Positions 45,371 through 56,310 of a DNA stretch of 64,000 nt are shown one piece after another; position 1 is the stretch's first letter; the number at the start of each line of letters is the position of its first letter. The translations under genes and the position numbers were made by a program. The DNA lies in the NCBI RefSeq assembly GCF_902686445.1, contig NC_062228.1:67808648-67872647 (forward strand). The letters are read 5' to 3'. This DNA is from Sciurus carolinensis (lineage: Eukaryota; Chordata; Mammalia; Rodentia; Sciuridae). The notes below the pieces were generated by a model. That model was not told the DNA's origin, made no database searches, and saw nothing but the letters and a program-made list of their open reading frames with translations.

Positions 45371-48300
45371 TGAGAACCTACATATCAGATTAAGAATTGA
45401 GGAAATTTTCTAAGAAGAAGATTTCACATTTTCCCTTTCTTTTCCGATCTTTCTGACTCCAGTTAAAATCCATCCTTCAGGCATTGCTGTTATGTGATGG
45501 TTTCAACCAACTCAAGCTGGGTGATGGGGTGATCAACTTTCCACTCTGAAAGGAGTCAGTTCCTTGTCAGGAGTGAGCCTCCATCTTTCCTTCGGGACAC
45601 ATTTTTCATCTGGCTCTCTTTTCTCCTCCCTGTTTATTCTCAGGGTTCAAGCTCCTGTTATTTTCCATAAGTTATTTGATTATTCATTTATCCTAAAAGT
45701 AACTTGAGGACACCCATGACCCTGCGTGCTGTTGGTTTGCATTCCACTGCTCAGTACTAACTGCTACCTCACACTATTTTGCTGTTAATTTGGAAGTTTT
45801 CACAGTAAAATATAAAACAGTCAATTGTAGTGATTTTCTTCTTCAGTGGGAAAGACTCTGGATAGACATCCTTCACATAAACAGAAAAACTCCATTTCTT
45901 ATTAAGAGTGTAAAGGTGTCCTGACACCAAGAGTTTTGAGAATCTTTCTGGCCTAGAAAAATATTTTCCTTTGTGAATAAGAACACATGTGGAAAAATGT
46001 TGAAGGAAAAACAACAATGCTTAGACAGTAGCATTGTTTTAACTCCCTCAGACCAGAAGCAACCAGAAACTCCACAGCAGGAGAATGGTCTACAACGTAT
46101 CACAGAATTCTCGGCAACTATAGAAACAAGGAAGACAGAGAAAGGGAACCACTGGGTGATTCTCAAAGTCATTTACTGTGCCAAAGCTTACGTGGAGCCC
46201 ACAAGATAGTATCCTACTGACATAAAACAGGAAATCTTAAATCTCTATACTGGGGATTTATATACTATAAAAAAAAACTATCAGGAAAACCCAGTAAATG
46301 CTCCGTTAAAAAGAGAGAATAGTAGGGTCTCTCTTGTGCCTCTTGGGGCCACTTGTGATGCAGATGGTGCTGAGCACCATCTCTCTAGACACCATGAGAA
46401 ATAGAAAACTGCCTCCTTTATTTTCTAGGAAGTATTTGAATCCAAAAGCTGCCAGTCTGTGGGATGCTTGCTGCTGTGTATGAGTAAACCCTCTACCTAG
46501 AGAGGATTCCTGTACATCCATAAACACACCTTACTTTGCATTCCTTTTAATGTAAATCATGTCAGTACACTCTCTGAAATAATTTGACACATCATAGAAT
46601 TTGTCTTTTCTTTACAGTTCATTTTATATGAAACTCAGACACTTTAAGTGCACAGGATTCAAGTGAGCCTGGAAATGAGAAAAGCAGGAGGGTAGGAGCT
46701 TCTACGTAGGAACCTCCAGACTGTGCCCTCTGGGGGAGGGGCCTCTGAGGAAGGGGCCACTGAGCAAGGACCTCTAGAGGAGGGGCCTAATGGGCAGGGG
46801 AATCTAGGTAGGGACCTCTGGGTTCTGCCCCATAGGGGAGGAGATTCTAGGGGAGTGTGTTCTAGGGAAGGGATGTTAAGATGAGGACCTCTAAGGGAGA
46901 GATCTCCCTAGCAATTTTGGGTGACCATAGGAGTGTGGCCTGTTCGTGAGAGAACTCATGGAGCTAAGCCCTGAATGGATCACATTTTGCCCCTTTCCCT
47001 CCTGATGATCCTGGGAAATCCTTGGTGCCTGGAATCACTCAGGAGGCCTCTTTTGGAAGATACCATAAGCCAGAAGGCAAGTGACTGCTGCCACGTCCTA
47101 GGAAGACCTCCATCCACAAGCTGTAGTAAGTGAGGTGCTGTCCAGCAAGGAGCCAGCTATGAACCAAGACTGGTGTTAGTAAGCCTTTGGGTCTGTGCTC
47201 CCCTGCATGGGTCTTTAGGGGTTTCATCCTCAATGAGCAAGGAGGCCACACCCAGAATACAGCTGGGAAGATCCACCTCCTAGGCAAAGGAGATTCACCT
47301 ATAAAAAGACCTTTGGTTTTGTGTCATGAGTATATCGTGTTGTCTGTCTACTGTGTGTTCAAAAGTCATGTATATGATATCATAATTGACATAAATAGGG
47401 AGCAGTCAAGAAATTAAAATTGAAAAATGGATCCAGATACCTTTAATTCACATGATTGAAAAAGGTTCAATTTAAATTATGTAAACAAATGAAAGTAAAA
47501 TGTCTTTAAAATTACCTCACAGTCTCCAGTGCATCAAATTAATAAAATGTTAATTGATATTAATCAATTGTTTCTAGGACTTTTCTTCGACAGAAAAGAG
47601 ATGGCAGATACTGTAAAAAACATGAGATATTTCATCTTATTAAAAAGGAGTAATTTATCTAAATCAGAAAATTTCATGACAGTTGTTTCAGAATGTAAAC
47701 AAAAAGTATCATCAGATAAGAAAGAGAAAATAAAATGTTCTAGGCATGGAAATATATTCAAGAGAAGGATGTGTTTCTGGTTAAGAAAGTGCTCAAATGC
47801 ATGAGGGTCTAAGTAAGTGTTAAGAAAGTCTGAGTGGGAGTTAAGAGCAAATTTCCACAAGTTTGTATGTAATTAGGTTGGCTATATATGTATGAGAGAA
47901 CAGCGATTAAAATCTCATTAATATTTTTCCTTAAGGTCAAATATTAATGTGCTGATATAAACCAGAGTTTAATCTATATGTTAAAATGACAAAGATTTTG
48001 AAAATTGGAGTTTATACAGTTATGGCTAAACAACAGTTAAAGTATTGTATTACATTGTGGAGTCTAAATATTTCTTTAAATGTTAAAATTGGTTAAGATA
48101 GAAACATCAAGATAATTATGCTATTACTTTTCTTGTATATTAAATGTGTTCATATTTTCAGGGTATATTTGAAAAAAATTTTTTTGTTGTAAAATTACTG
48201 TTATCTCAAACAGGGGATATAATGAATAGCTCAGCAAAAATTCAAGATAGCTATTACACAAACTAAATGTTTTACTGTTGTTGATTCCATTATTTTCCCT

Positions 48301-48545
48301 GTAAACTCTAAATGTTGCCTGATTATTATTTTCCATAAGTACTACTTTATGAACAAACAACCTAAATTAGACATAGTAAGTCTTCACGTATAGGACATAT
48401 AACATGCACCCCAGTAAATGAAAGGGGATAAATAACTCTAAAGTCATAAAGATTAAAATTAAAGCCCTGTACTCTTACTTTATGAGTGGTGAGACTGACT
48501 TACTGGATGTTTAAGATCAAACTTAGAAATTGAGATTAAAAAAAG
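45371..48545. other. Non-coding, mostly AT-rich stretch
   Basis: No gene seen. A degenerate G-rich repeat lies at about 46725-46900 (units such as 'ggacctctagaggaggggcc'). The section 47400-48500 is strongly AT-rich with nothing assignable. Confidence 0.45.
46725..46900. repeat. Degenerate short tandem repeat, unit about 25-30 bp
   Basis: Variants of 'ggaggggcctctgaggaagg' and 'gggacctctgggttctgccc' recur about six times with irregular spacing, giving a purine-rich plus strand. Confidence 0.5.
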
Positions 48546-49210
48546 GGGGCCATGAAAAACAGAGTATTTGTCTCTTGCCCTCAGATTCAACCTGAATCCA
48601 GGGAACAAGAGAGCTTCTCTAAGGAGCTTTACAACTCTGGGCCACACGACCTCCTGATCAGGGAGACTGTAGAGACCATTAGAGGATGAGAAGCCAATCA
48701 GTGCACCTGGTGCAGAGGAGGGTCATTGAAAAAGGGAGACATCCCTGATGCTTCCAAGGGAAGCCACCTCATCAAGGAGACCCTATGTCGAGAATGGCAC
48801 GAGAGGAGCTAGGAAGCTGCTCTCAAGTTTCCCACAAGTGACCCCTGTGGGAACTCAACTGACTCTCAAGAGACAGGAACAGGTCAGCTTGACCAGCTTG
48901 ATCTTAAACACCTAGACAAACAGCTAAAACCAAAACAGCCATTCTTGGGTATCTAAAAAAAGAAACAATAGTTAAATGTAACTTAAGATGCACACTTGTG
49001 TTTACATTCCTGATAACTCTGACAATGTTAAAGTTCCCAAATAAAGGCCTTGTCCTCTCCAGCCTTTGTTAGGCCTTGTTATGGGAACAACTTCTCAGTT
49101 CTTCCACCTCCTGGTGAGACATTGACTTGTGTCATATTCATGATATTCATTGCCATGTTCAAGATGCTGCGACATTTATTCTGTATTAATCGCATATCAG
49201 TTCTCATGTC
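48546..49210. other. Unassigned, possibly LTR-derived
   Basis: Contains AATAAA at about 49040 in an LTR-like context ('cccaaataaaggccttgtcc'). It may be part of the class I retroviral insertion that follows, but it does not match the LTR at 49940-50245. Confidence 0.3.
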
Positions 49211-49239
49211 TTTTTGTTTCTCTCTCTCAAAAAGCACCC

Positions 49240-49745
49240 ACCCCCAGATGATTTTACAATGGGCTATTTTCCTACGGTGGTGGTCAGACACTCCCTAATC
49301 TCCTCACTCATGGCCTCCAGGTTGGGGGCAGGAGGACTTGGTTATGCAGTCACTGCCACCCAAAGGCTAGAACAGCAACTCCAAGAGGCAATGGAGGCAT
49401 CTGCTGCCTCCTGGCATCCCTACAAAGACAAATAACATTTATTGCTAAAGTCTCCTGACAGAATTGCCAAACACTAGATCTCCTGAGAGCAGACAGAGGG
49501 GGAACATATCTGTTCCTAAAAGAAGAATGCTTCTACTACATCAGTGAAACTGGGCTTGTCAAGAAAAATGTCAAAACTCTCAGACATCTGAGTGAAAGAC
49601 TGAAGCAGCATCAATCAAATGACCCTTGGCCAGGATGGTTAAACTGCACTCTTGTCACCTGACGGACCCCTATCCTTACTTACATATTAGTGATAGCATT
49701 CCTACTAAGGAATGCTCCCTGTCTTTTCAGGTTCATCTGGCACCA
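49240..49745 (+). pseudogene. Class I (gamma-like) endogenous retrovirus env, TM-subunit remnant
   Basis: The sequence reads in pieces. A fusion-peptide-like segment with LISSLMASRLGAGGLG followed by VTATQRLEQQLQEA lies at about 49285-49400. After a frame change, LDLLRADRGG leads into a cysteine-containing EECFYY segment at about 49471-49560, the position of the immunosuppressive-domain region of gamma-type TM proteins. A hydrophobic membrane-span-like stretch follows at about 49670-49735. The normal paired cysteines after this domain are reduced to one. Stops and frameshifts abolish the gene, and no SU subunit is recognisable upstream. Confidence 0.7.
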
Positions 49746-49939
49746 CATGAGTGAGGTTGCCAGAGAAAATACAACCAAATGCTCTTGCACGCTTATCGCT
49801 GCCTCCCAAACAAACTCACACTGGAGTCATCTCCACATGATGCCCCCTAATGAGCAGGTTATCCAGTTGGATTTCAGCTCACTATGTCATCAAAATGTGC
49901 AGAATATTAGAGTGCTTTGAAGTAGCTGAATGGGGGCAG

Positions 49940-50245
49940 GGTATAAGGCCGCCCATGGGCAAAAAACAACCAATCAGAAGCTGATAGATAAACCCTAGTG
50001 GCATCTTACAACCACCCATCAATCAACAGAGTCCCCAGCCAACCCAAGGGGGACACAAAAACCTCAAGCCGTCCCCCACCTATACCAGACTACAAATGCT
50101 GCCCCATTGTAGGCTACAATGTAACTTCTCCAGCCCTTCACTCTGGTGGCCTGGCAAATCTCACCCGAGAGCAGATCCCAATAAAGTTTTGTTCAGCCGC
50201 TTTTGCTCTGACTCCTTTTGTGGCTACCAGCATCTGACCTCACAC
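49940..50245 (+). mobile_element. 3' LTR of the class I endogenous retrovirus
   Basis: A purine-rich tract at about 49929-49938 precedes it. It contains a CCAAT motif at about 49970, AATAAA at 50180-50185 and a T/C-rich end, the usual U3-R-U5 order. The exact ends are uncertain. Confidence 0.55.
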
Positions 50246-50364
50246 TGATCCCTGATAGGGATTAACTGAGTGGGAACAGAGGTGGGGAAGGTGGCTGGAG
50301 GAGGTGAGCATCAGGGTTGTGCCTATGGGTAGATACTCATATCTAGCAAGTGAAGTCTCTCCTT

Positions 50365-50525
50365 GCTGTTTGATCACCATGTGAATTGTTTCCTTCTGTC
50401 ACACTCTTCCTCCATGATGCTAAGCCTCACCTCAAGGCCCAAGGAATGGAGCTGCCCTTGGGTGGACTAAGGCCTCTGAAAGCATGAATCCTCCTCTGCA
50501 ATTGTGCTGGTTGTGTCCTTTATTC
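50365..50525 (+). mobile_element. Possible MaLR-type LTR fragment
   Basis: 'ccatgtgaattgtttccttc' and 'ccatgatgctaagcctcacc' resemble the same LTR family as the piece at 31740-31905. Weak evidence. Confidence 0.35.
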
Positions 50526-50792
50526 ATATATATAGAACTGTCTGTTTCATGCTGTCTTTCTATCCTGACCCCCTCCCACCCCTTTTTCCTCTACATCATC
50601 CAAAGTTCCTTCATTCTTCTCTTCCACCCACCACCCACCATCTTTATATATTTTCATGCACTTATTAGAGAAAACATTTGGTCTTTGGTTTTTTTGGGGC
50701 TTGGCTTATTTCACATAGCATAATATTTTCCAACTTCATGCACTTACCAGCAAACGCCATAATTTTACTCTCCTTTTTGACTGAGTAATATT

Positions 50793-50797
50793 CCATT
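50793..50797. repeat. Target-site duplication, left copy (CCATT)
   Basis: CCATT directly precedes the TG of the left LTR and is repeated at 57650-57654 right after the CA of the other LTR. The uninterrupted L1 sequence at this point has a single CCATT. Confidence 0.92.
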
Positions 50798-51250
50798 TGT
50801 CGCGTCCCCTCTGCCCGCAGAGAGAGACATGGCAAACGTCTGAAGCTTTGGAAGTTTATTGTGCACAGTTTCTTCCCTACGCTTCTCTTACCCCTAGCTT
50901 CTGCGCACTCTCAGCTTCCCTTTTCCCAGCTCCTTCCAGCTTCCAACTCTGCTCCAGTCTCCGCCGCCGCTTCTTCCGCTTCTTCCGTCCCTTCCTCAGC
51001 TTCTGCCCCCTACTCTCCCACCCACCAGGCTTATATACACTTCAACCAATCAGGGGAGAGTACACGAGATAAACGCGGACAGCTGCAGGCGCGGGATGGG
51101 TACACGAGGGGGGGGCATGCTCTAATCACATCGTTAACTAGCCAATCATTGGAATTCGCTGGTTGTTTACTGTGTAGCTGGCCGCTTTTGGCTCAGCATC
51201 AGGCGCCATCTTGACCATGTCCAAGGCTGGGGGCTCTAGAAACCCCGACA
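50798..51250 (-). mobile_element. 3' LTR of the class II provirus, 453 bp
   Basis: Terminal TG...CA on both ends (TGTCGCG at 50798, CCCGACA at 51244-51250). It differs from the LTR at 57197-57649 at three positions only. On the minus strand it has a CCAAT-type box (complement of CCAATCA at about 51046-51052), a TATA box (51037-51031) and AATAAA (50860-50855), which gives the U3, R and U5 order. The provirus is on the minus strand, so this is the downstream LTR. Confidence 0.95.
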
Positions 51251-51265
51251 GATCCCCCTTCTTTA
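51251..51265 (-). other. Polypurine tract of the provirus
   Basis: On the minus strand AAAGAAGGGGGA precedes the 3' LTR with a two-base gap (complement at 51253-51264). This is the plus-strand primer position of retroviruses. Confidence 0.8.
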
Positions 51266-51379
51266 ATATTAAACTAAGGCTCGGGACCGTGTCTGTCTTA
51301 GGCTGAGTGGTCAGCATATGTCCTTACCCGTCATCAGAGCCTGCAGAGCATGCTGCAGCTCCTGTCTTAGGTCGGTACA

Positions 51380-52030
51380 CAGCCACCTCCTTCATTACCC
51401 GTCCTTGACTACCGATCCAGCATCAGGAGCCATACTAATGGGGGGCTGTCAGCCTTTAGGGTGGTCATGGCCTGATGAAAAATAATTTGATCTCTCTATT
51501 GGCTAGCTTGCAGATGCATGCCAAAACGAATGAAGAGAAGAAGGCCAAGGCAGAGGAGTACCACCATAGCTCCTAAGCTTGCCCACTGTTTGACAAATCT
51601 ATAAACAGAAGAAGAACCTTATAGCCATATTAAATACAGAAACAATATACATCCCAATAGAGTTACAATATGGGTAACACAAACAGCTCTTAGGGAGTAA
51701 ACGCATCCCAGTCCCAAAAGTTCTTGCAAGGCATCCACTTGTTCTTATAATGAGTCCATTCTCTGATAGAGTCTCTATGGTCTGTAAGGCTGCAACTGCA
51801 TTCTCGGCCGAATGATCGTTGTTGTGGTTGTGTCAATGCTGCTACTGCAAGGACTGTGGTGGCAATGATCACGGCTGTTGCAATGTCAAAGCCTCCTCTG
51901 TTTCTTGATAATAGCACTGGCAATTCTATATCTGCAACAGAAACCAGGACTGGCAGGAAGATAGAAATGTGCAAATTGCACAGGTGGCAAAAGAACCATT
52001 CCAGTATTGTGAAAGACAGCACACAGTTAG
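51380..52030 (-). pseudogene. Provirus env remnant (TM-subunit-like)
   Basis: An open stretch from 52022 to 51690 contains a hydrophobic fusion-peptide-like segment (TAVIIATTVLAVAALTQ), followed by a heptad-like stretch. Further on, in another frame, lies a hydrophobic membrane-span-like segment (about 51570-51520). This is the order of a retroviral TM protein. Stops and frameshifts are present, and the SU part is essentially absent because only about 330 bp separate this remnant from the end of pol. The assignment is by layout and hydrophobicity only. Confidence 0.45.
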
Positions 52031-52363
52031 TGAACAGTTAAGAGGTATTATTAGAAATGTTAGTTGGTAGAAACATAAAAAAGAGAAAATACACAAGCTG
52101 ACGTGGGAGGAAAAGCAATATCACAGCTAGGGTCAGCAGAATGAGTTGCTCTACTCTGGGTCTGATCTGTAGTATGATTCCAACGGCAAAGTACAGAAAT
52201 TCCTCCTGTTAAAGCAAAGAAAGGCTAGAAATATCCTTGTCACCAAAAATAGCACGACCTGAAAAATCATCAGTAGAATTGACAGACTTGTAGAGAAATT
52301 GGTGAAAAACAAGAAAAGGAAGGATAAAAAATATGTTAGTCAGAAATGGAAAATATGGCCAGG

Positions 52364-54990
52364 CTAACAATGGCCCATAGGTTCCGGGTTTGCCTTTCCG
52401 TCTGAGTTTTCGTTATTGGAGGAAGGCTCAGACTCGCCATTGTGAGGAGGAGCAGCATCACTTGCATGCTGTAAAACTCTGATTAGCCTTTCTGGAATCC
52501 AGACTGGAGTCTGTTGATCCTGTGGGAAAATACAAACAGACCCTCGGACCCAACGAAGGACTGGATCCGGTCCTTTCCAACAACCTGTCAGGATATCTTT
52601 CCATTTTGCCCATACTTGAGAAGTATTATGGGGATTATAATGTCAATCAGCTGCAGAATGGCCGTCCCTATCCAAAGTTAAGAAATTTAGAATGAAAAGA
52701 ACTAAATTAAGTTTATCTTTAGGAGACTTGTAGGAGGCTCCTATTCCCCCTTTTTGTTTATTTAAACAATTTTTTAAAGTAAGATGTGCTCTTTCCACAA
52801 TGCCCTGTCCCTGAGGATTATAGGGGATGCCAGTGACTGATTGGATGTTAAATGTTTGTAAAAACAACCGGAAGCTTTTGGAAGTATAAGCAGGACCATT
52901 ATCTGTTTTAATAACTTTAGGTATGCCCCAGCCAGCAAACGCTTGTAGGCAATGTTGAATGACATCTTTTACCTTTTCTCCAAAATGAGCGGAAGCCATA
53001 ATGACTCCTGAAGCAGTGTCTACTGACACATGTACATACTTAACAGTACCAAATTCGGGAATATGGGTTACATCCATCTGCCAAATATGACCAGGTAGCA
53101 GTCCCCTGGGGTTAATTCCAAAGGATTGCACTGGGATTAAAGGAGCACAATGTTGACAATTTTTTACTATTTGTCGAGCCATACATTTAGATATAGGAAA
53201 TTTTCTGCTCAAAGTAGTGGAATTTACATGAAATTTTTCATGAAAGAGTTTTGCCTGTTCCTCTATGGAAAAAACAAAAATTGATTTGGTGGCCATATCT
53301 ACCAAGTCATTAGCATTGGCCAAAGGTCCTGGTAAATTAGAATGAGCTCTAATATGTCCTACATAGAATAGATGTTTACGCTGTAGGATAAGGTTTTGTA
53401 GCGTAGTAAAATAAGAAGCTACCGTGGACATGGAAGAAATATTGGGTACCGTTTCAAGAACCTGTAAAGCGTTAACGATATATAAGCTATCAGATAGAAG
53501 ATTGAATGGCTGATTATCTGCTAATTTAAAGGCTAATATTACAGCTGCAAGTTCAGTAACCTGTGCGGAGTTGGGTGGAACTATTATGGTATGAAGTTGT
53601 TTACCGATAAGTACTGCACCTACTCCATTTTTGGAGCCATCAGTAAAAATGGTTACACAGTCTTTAAGAGGCTGGACACTAGTCACTTTTGGAAAAACTA
53701 TGGGAGTATTTTTACAGAATTGAATCCAGGGATGTTGGGGATAATGGTTATCGAACTGAGCTGAAGTGGAACAATATAATACTGACCAATCATCATCATT
53801 ATTAATTAACCATTTAATTTGCTGAGTGGAATAAGGAGTTATAATAATAGACGGATGGATTCCAAAAACAGTAATGCAAGATTCTATTCCCTTGAATATT
53901 ACCTGGGCAATAGCTTGGGGATATGATTGCAATGTTTTAGCCGGAGAGCTAGGGAGATTTATACTTTGCAGAGGTCCTCCTTGCCAAACTATGCCAAAAG
54001 GGGTATGCTTCTCTGAGATTATGATTAAACTTAACGGTTGAGTAGGATCACAACGATCAACGTAACACTGCTGAAGTCTATTCTCTACTAGCTGTAAGGA
54101 TATCCGTGCTTCAGGAATAAGTTTCCTAGGGGAATTCAAGTCAGGATTACCTTTTAATATATCGAATAAAGGTTTTAATTCCCCTGTGGATAATTTTAAA
54201 TAGGATCTGATCCAGTTAATGTCACCTAAGAGTTTCTGAAAATCGTTCAAGGTATTCAATTGATCTGTCTTGATGGTCAACCTTATTGGTCTGACTGTAG
54301 TAGCAGTGAGCCTTGTACCCAGATATTCTTGGATCTCCTCTAATTGTAATTTTTCAGGGGCTATCGTTAGTCCTCTCTTTTCTAATGCTTGAGTTATAAA
54401 TTGTAATGCTTCTAACAAGACTTCTTTTTCTGGATGGCAAATAAGTATGTCGTCCATATAGTGATAAATCAACAATCTCTTAAACTTTTGTCTAGTAGTT
54501 GTTAACGCTTTATCTACGTATATTTGACATATAGTAGGACTGTTAGCCATACCTTGAGGCAACACAGTCCATTCGAATCTCTGGTCAGGCTGAGTGTGAT
54601 TAAGAGAGGGCAAAGTAAAGGCAAATCTCCAACAATCATTTTTGTGCAAGGGTATAGAGAAAAAGCAATCTTTTAAATCCAGAATAATAGTAGGCCAATT
54701 TTTTGGTAGTGCAGTGACAAGAGGGAGTCCACATTGGACGGGTCCCATAGGGTACATTTGTTCGTTTATGGCTCTTAAATCATGTAATAACCTCCATTTT
54801 CCTGATTTTTTCTTTGTTAAGAATATTGGAGTATTCCAAGGAGAGGTAGAATGTTGTAAATGACCTGCTTGTACCTGCTCTTGTACTAACTTATGAGCTG
54901 CCTCTAGCTTTTCTTTTGCTAGGGGCCACTGTGGAATCCAGCGAGGCTTATCATCTTTCCATATTATAGGGATTGATGGTTTATCAGTGG
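52364..54990 (-). pseudogene. pol: Provirus pol (reverse transcriptase, RNase H, integrase), one in-frame stop
   Basis: From 54990 the frame is open through RT (GKWRLLHDLRAINEQ near 54800, catalytic YMDD near 54455), the connection, RNase H (TIFTDGSKNG near 53655) and integrase. Integrase shows zinc-binding cysteines in CQHC near 53155, and the catalytic residues in QMDVTH near 53070, KTDNG near 52905 and the ERAH motif near 52800. A TGA at 52643-52645 interrupts the integrase C-terminal part. The same frame then continues for 93 codons to a TAG at 52364-52366 and ends in a hydrophilic tail. Pol lies in the -1 frame relative to the protease, as in betaretroviruses. The rest looks undamaged, which agrees with a recent insertion. 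Confidence 0.92.
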
Positions 54991-54993
54991 CCC

Positions 54994-55860
54994 CTAGGAA
55001 AAACCCAATCCATGAGAATCATTTTTTGGTGGGGGTAAAGGCAGTGGTTGGGTAGATCCTTGGCTATGTCTTCCTAATCCTTTTTTATCATCATAATCCA
55101 TATTTTGTAACATATTTCTTACAGGAGTCCCTTGGTAAATCTGGTCAGTGGTGAGTTTCATATCCATTTGCTGCAGGACATCTCGTCCCCATAGGCTAAT
55201 AGGAACATTACAGACATATGGTTGAAATATTCCTGTGTGTCCCTCTGTATCTTTCCATGATAATGAGGAAGCACTTTGATTGGGGCTCTCTGCTACTCCT
55301 AAGCCTCTCAAGCTCTGAGCTGCTGTGATCAATGGCCAGTGCTTTGGCCAGACCATTGCACTAATAATGCTTTTGTCTGCTCCCGTATCTAATAAACCTG
55401 TAAATTCCATATTTCCCACTTTTAATTTTAGGAGGGGCCTCTGTTCCATATCCATAGTAAGGTTTATTAAAGTGGTTCCTGTTGATCCAAAACCTCCTTG
55501 TCTTTTATTTGTATTTTTACTGGGCCACAAAGAATGTTGACTGGGCAATATAAGCATTTGTGCAATGCGATCCCCTGGAGAGATGACCATAATTCCTTTT
55601 GGTGAAGAGACCAAGGCTTTTATTTGTCCAGTGAAATCAGGATCGATAACCCCTGGGTGTACTATAAGTCCTTTTAGTGTTGAGGAACCTCTACCTAGTA
55701 ATAGTCCTACACTATTTTGTGGGATTTTTTCATGCCAGTCGGTATCAATCATCTGCACCCCCATATCTGGGGTTAGTATGAGTCTGGAGGTGGCACAGAT
55801 GTCCAATCCTGCACTCCCTGAGGTGGCCCTGCGCTCCCCCTCTCTGTGGGAGGACACCAC
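54994..55860 (-). CDS. pro: Provirus dUTPase-protease frame (pro)
   Basis: The frame is open for 289 codons and in reality extends upstream of the first ATG into the gag overlap. The dUTPase comes first, with SAGLDI, GRGSS, GVIDPDFTG, GDRIAQ and the C-terminal GGFGSTG motif, all five conserved blocks. It hydrolyses dUTP during reverse transcription. Next is a retroviral aspartic protease with the active-site triad DTGAD and the flap region near GLGVAES. A G-patch-like end (KKGLGRHSQG) is typical of betaretroviral proteases. Translation would depend on frameshifting from gag at 55932-55926. At its end the frame overlaps pol at the 55006-55000 slip site. Confidence 0.9.
   Translation of the reverse strand: MVSSHREGERRATSGSAGLDICATSRLILTPDMGVQMIDTDWHEKIPQNSVGLLLGRGSSTLKGLIVHPGVIDPDFTGQIKALVSSPKGIMVISPGDRIAQMLILPSQHSLWPSKNTNKRQGGFGSTGTTLINLTMDMEQRPLLKLKVGNMEFTGLLDTGADKSIISAMVWPKHWPLITAAQSLRGLGVAESPNQSASSLSWKDTEGHTGIFQPYVCNVPISLWGRDVLQQMDMKLTTDQIYQGTPVRNMLQNMDYDDKKGLGRHSQGSTQPLPLPPPKNDSHGLGFS
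55000..55006 (-). promoter_or_regulatory. Candidate pro-pol -1 frameshift site (G GGT TTT)
   Basis: On the minus strand the heptamer GGGTTTT lies in the right register. The protease frame reads GGT TTT TCC TAG here, and slipping back one base enters the pol frame (FLGATDKP). It is a few bases before the protease stop. The X XXY YYZ pattern is that of betaretroviral slip sites. Confidence 0.75.
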
Positions 55861-55925
55861 CGTCGGGGAACTTGTTGAATTACCCCGTATATTTGTTGCG
55901 GGCCCCGGGGAGGGCCCTGTCTCCC

Positions 55926-55932
55926 GTTTTTT
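55926..55932 (-). promoter_or_regulatory. Candidate gag-pro -1 frameshift site (A AAA AAC)
   Basis: On the minus strand AAAAAAC is in register with the nucleocapsid frame upstream, and a -1 slip enters the dUTPase-protease frame. It is followed by GGGCCCTCCCCGGGGCCC (about 55917-55900), which can fold into a GC-rich hairpin at the right distance. A AAA AAC is the classic gag-pro slip sequence of betaretroviruses. Confidence 0.82.
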
Positions 55933-56310
55933 TGAAGTTTAGGATTTAAACCTAAAAAATTACCTTCCCTATCTCTAATAGACTGACAGGCACTGCTCCG
56001 ATGACTTCCTCTTCTGCATCTTGGACATAGCCCTGGGGCATAAGGTGTAACAGATTTTACTATAGTTATCTCTTATCTTTTGTTAGGGCATTATCTCCTT
56101 GCTGCTGATTTTGTGCATCTATTGAAATGTATTGGTCTTCTCCTATTAACATTTCTATTGGGAAACCTTGCCACTATGTTTCTGCAAGCAGTTTCAACAG
56201 CTATTTCTTGCCACTGAGCTTCCCCAATTAGCCATTGTTCTCCAGATAACACTGCTCTGCATAGCTGTCTCCAAGTCTTAACTGCCTCTTTAAAGTTTTT
56301 CTAATGGTTG
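55926..56310 (-). pseudogene. gag: Provirus gag remnant (capsid piece and nucleocapsid zinc knuckle)
   Basis: A capsid-like piece with LSGEQWLIGEAQWQE lies at about 56255-56200. After in-frame stops near 56100, a CX2CX4HX4C zinc knuckle (CPRCRRGSHRSSAC) lies at 56027-55986. Both are in the same frame. Only about 0.4 kb of gag is recognisable where a complete gene would need about 1.5-2 kb, so matrix and most of capsid are deleted. The provirus cannot make its own particles. Confidence 0.72.
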
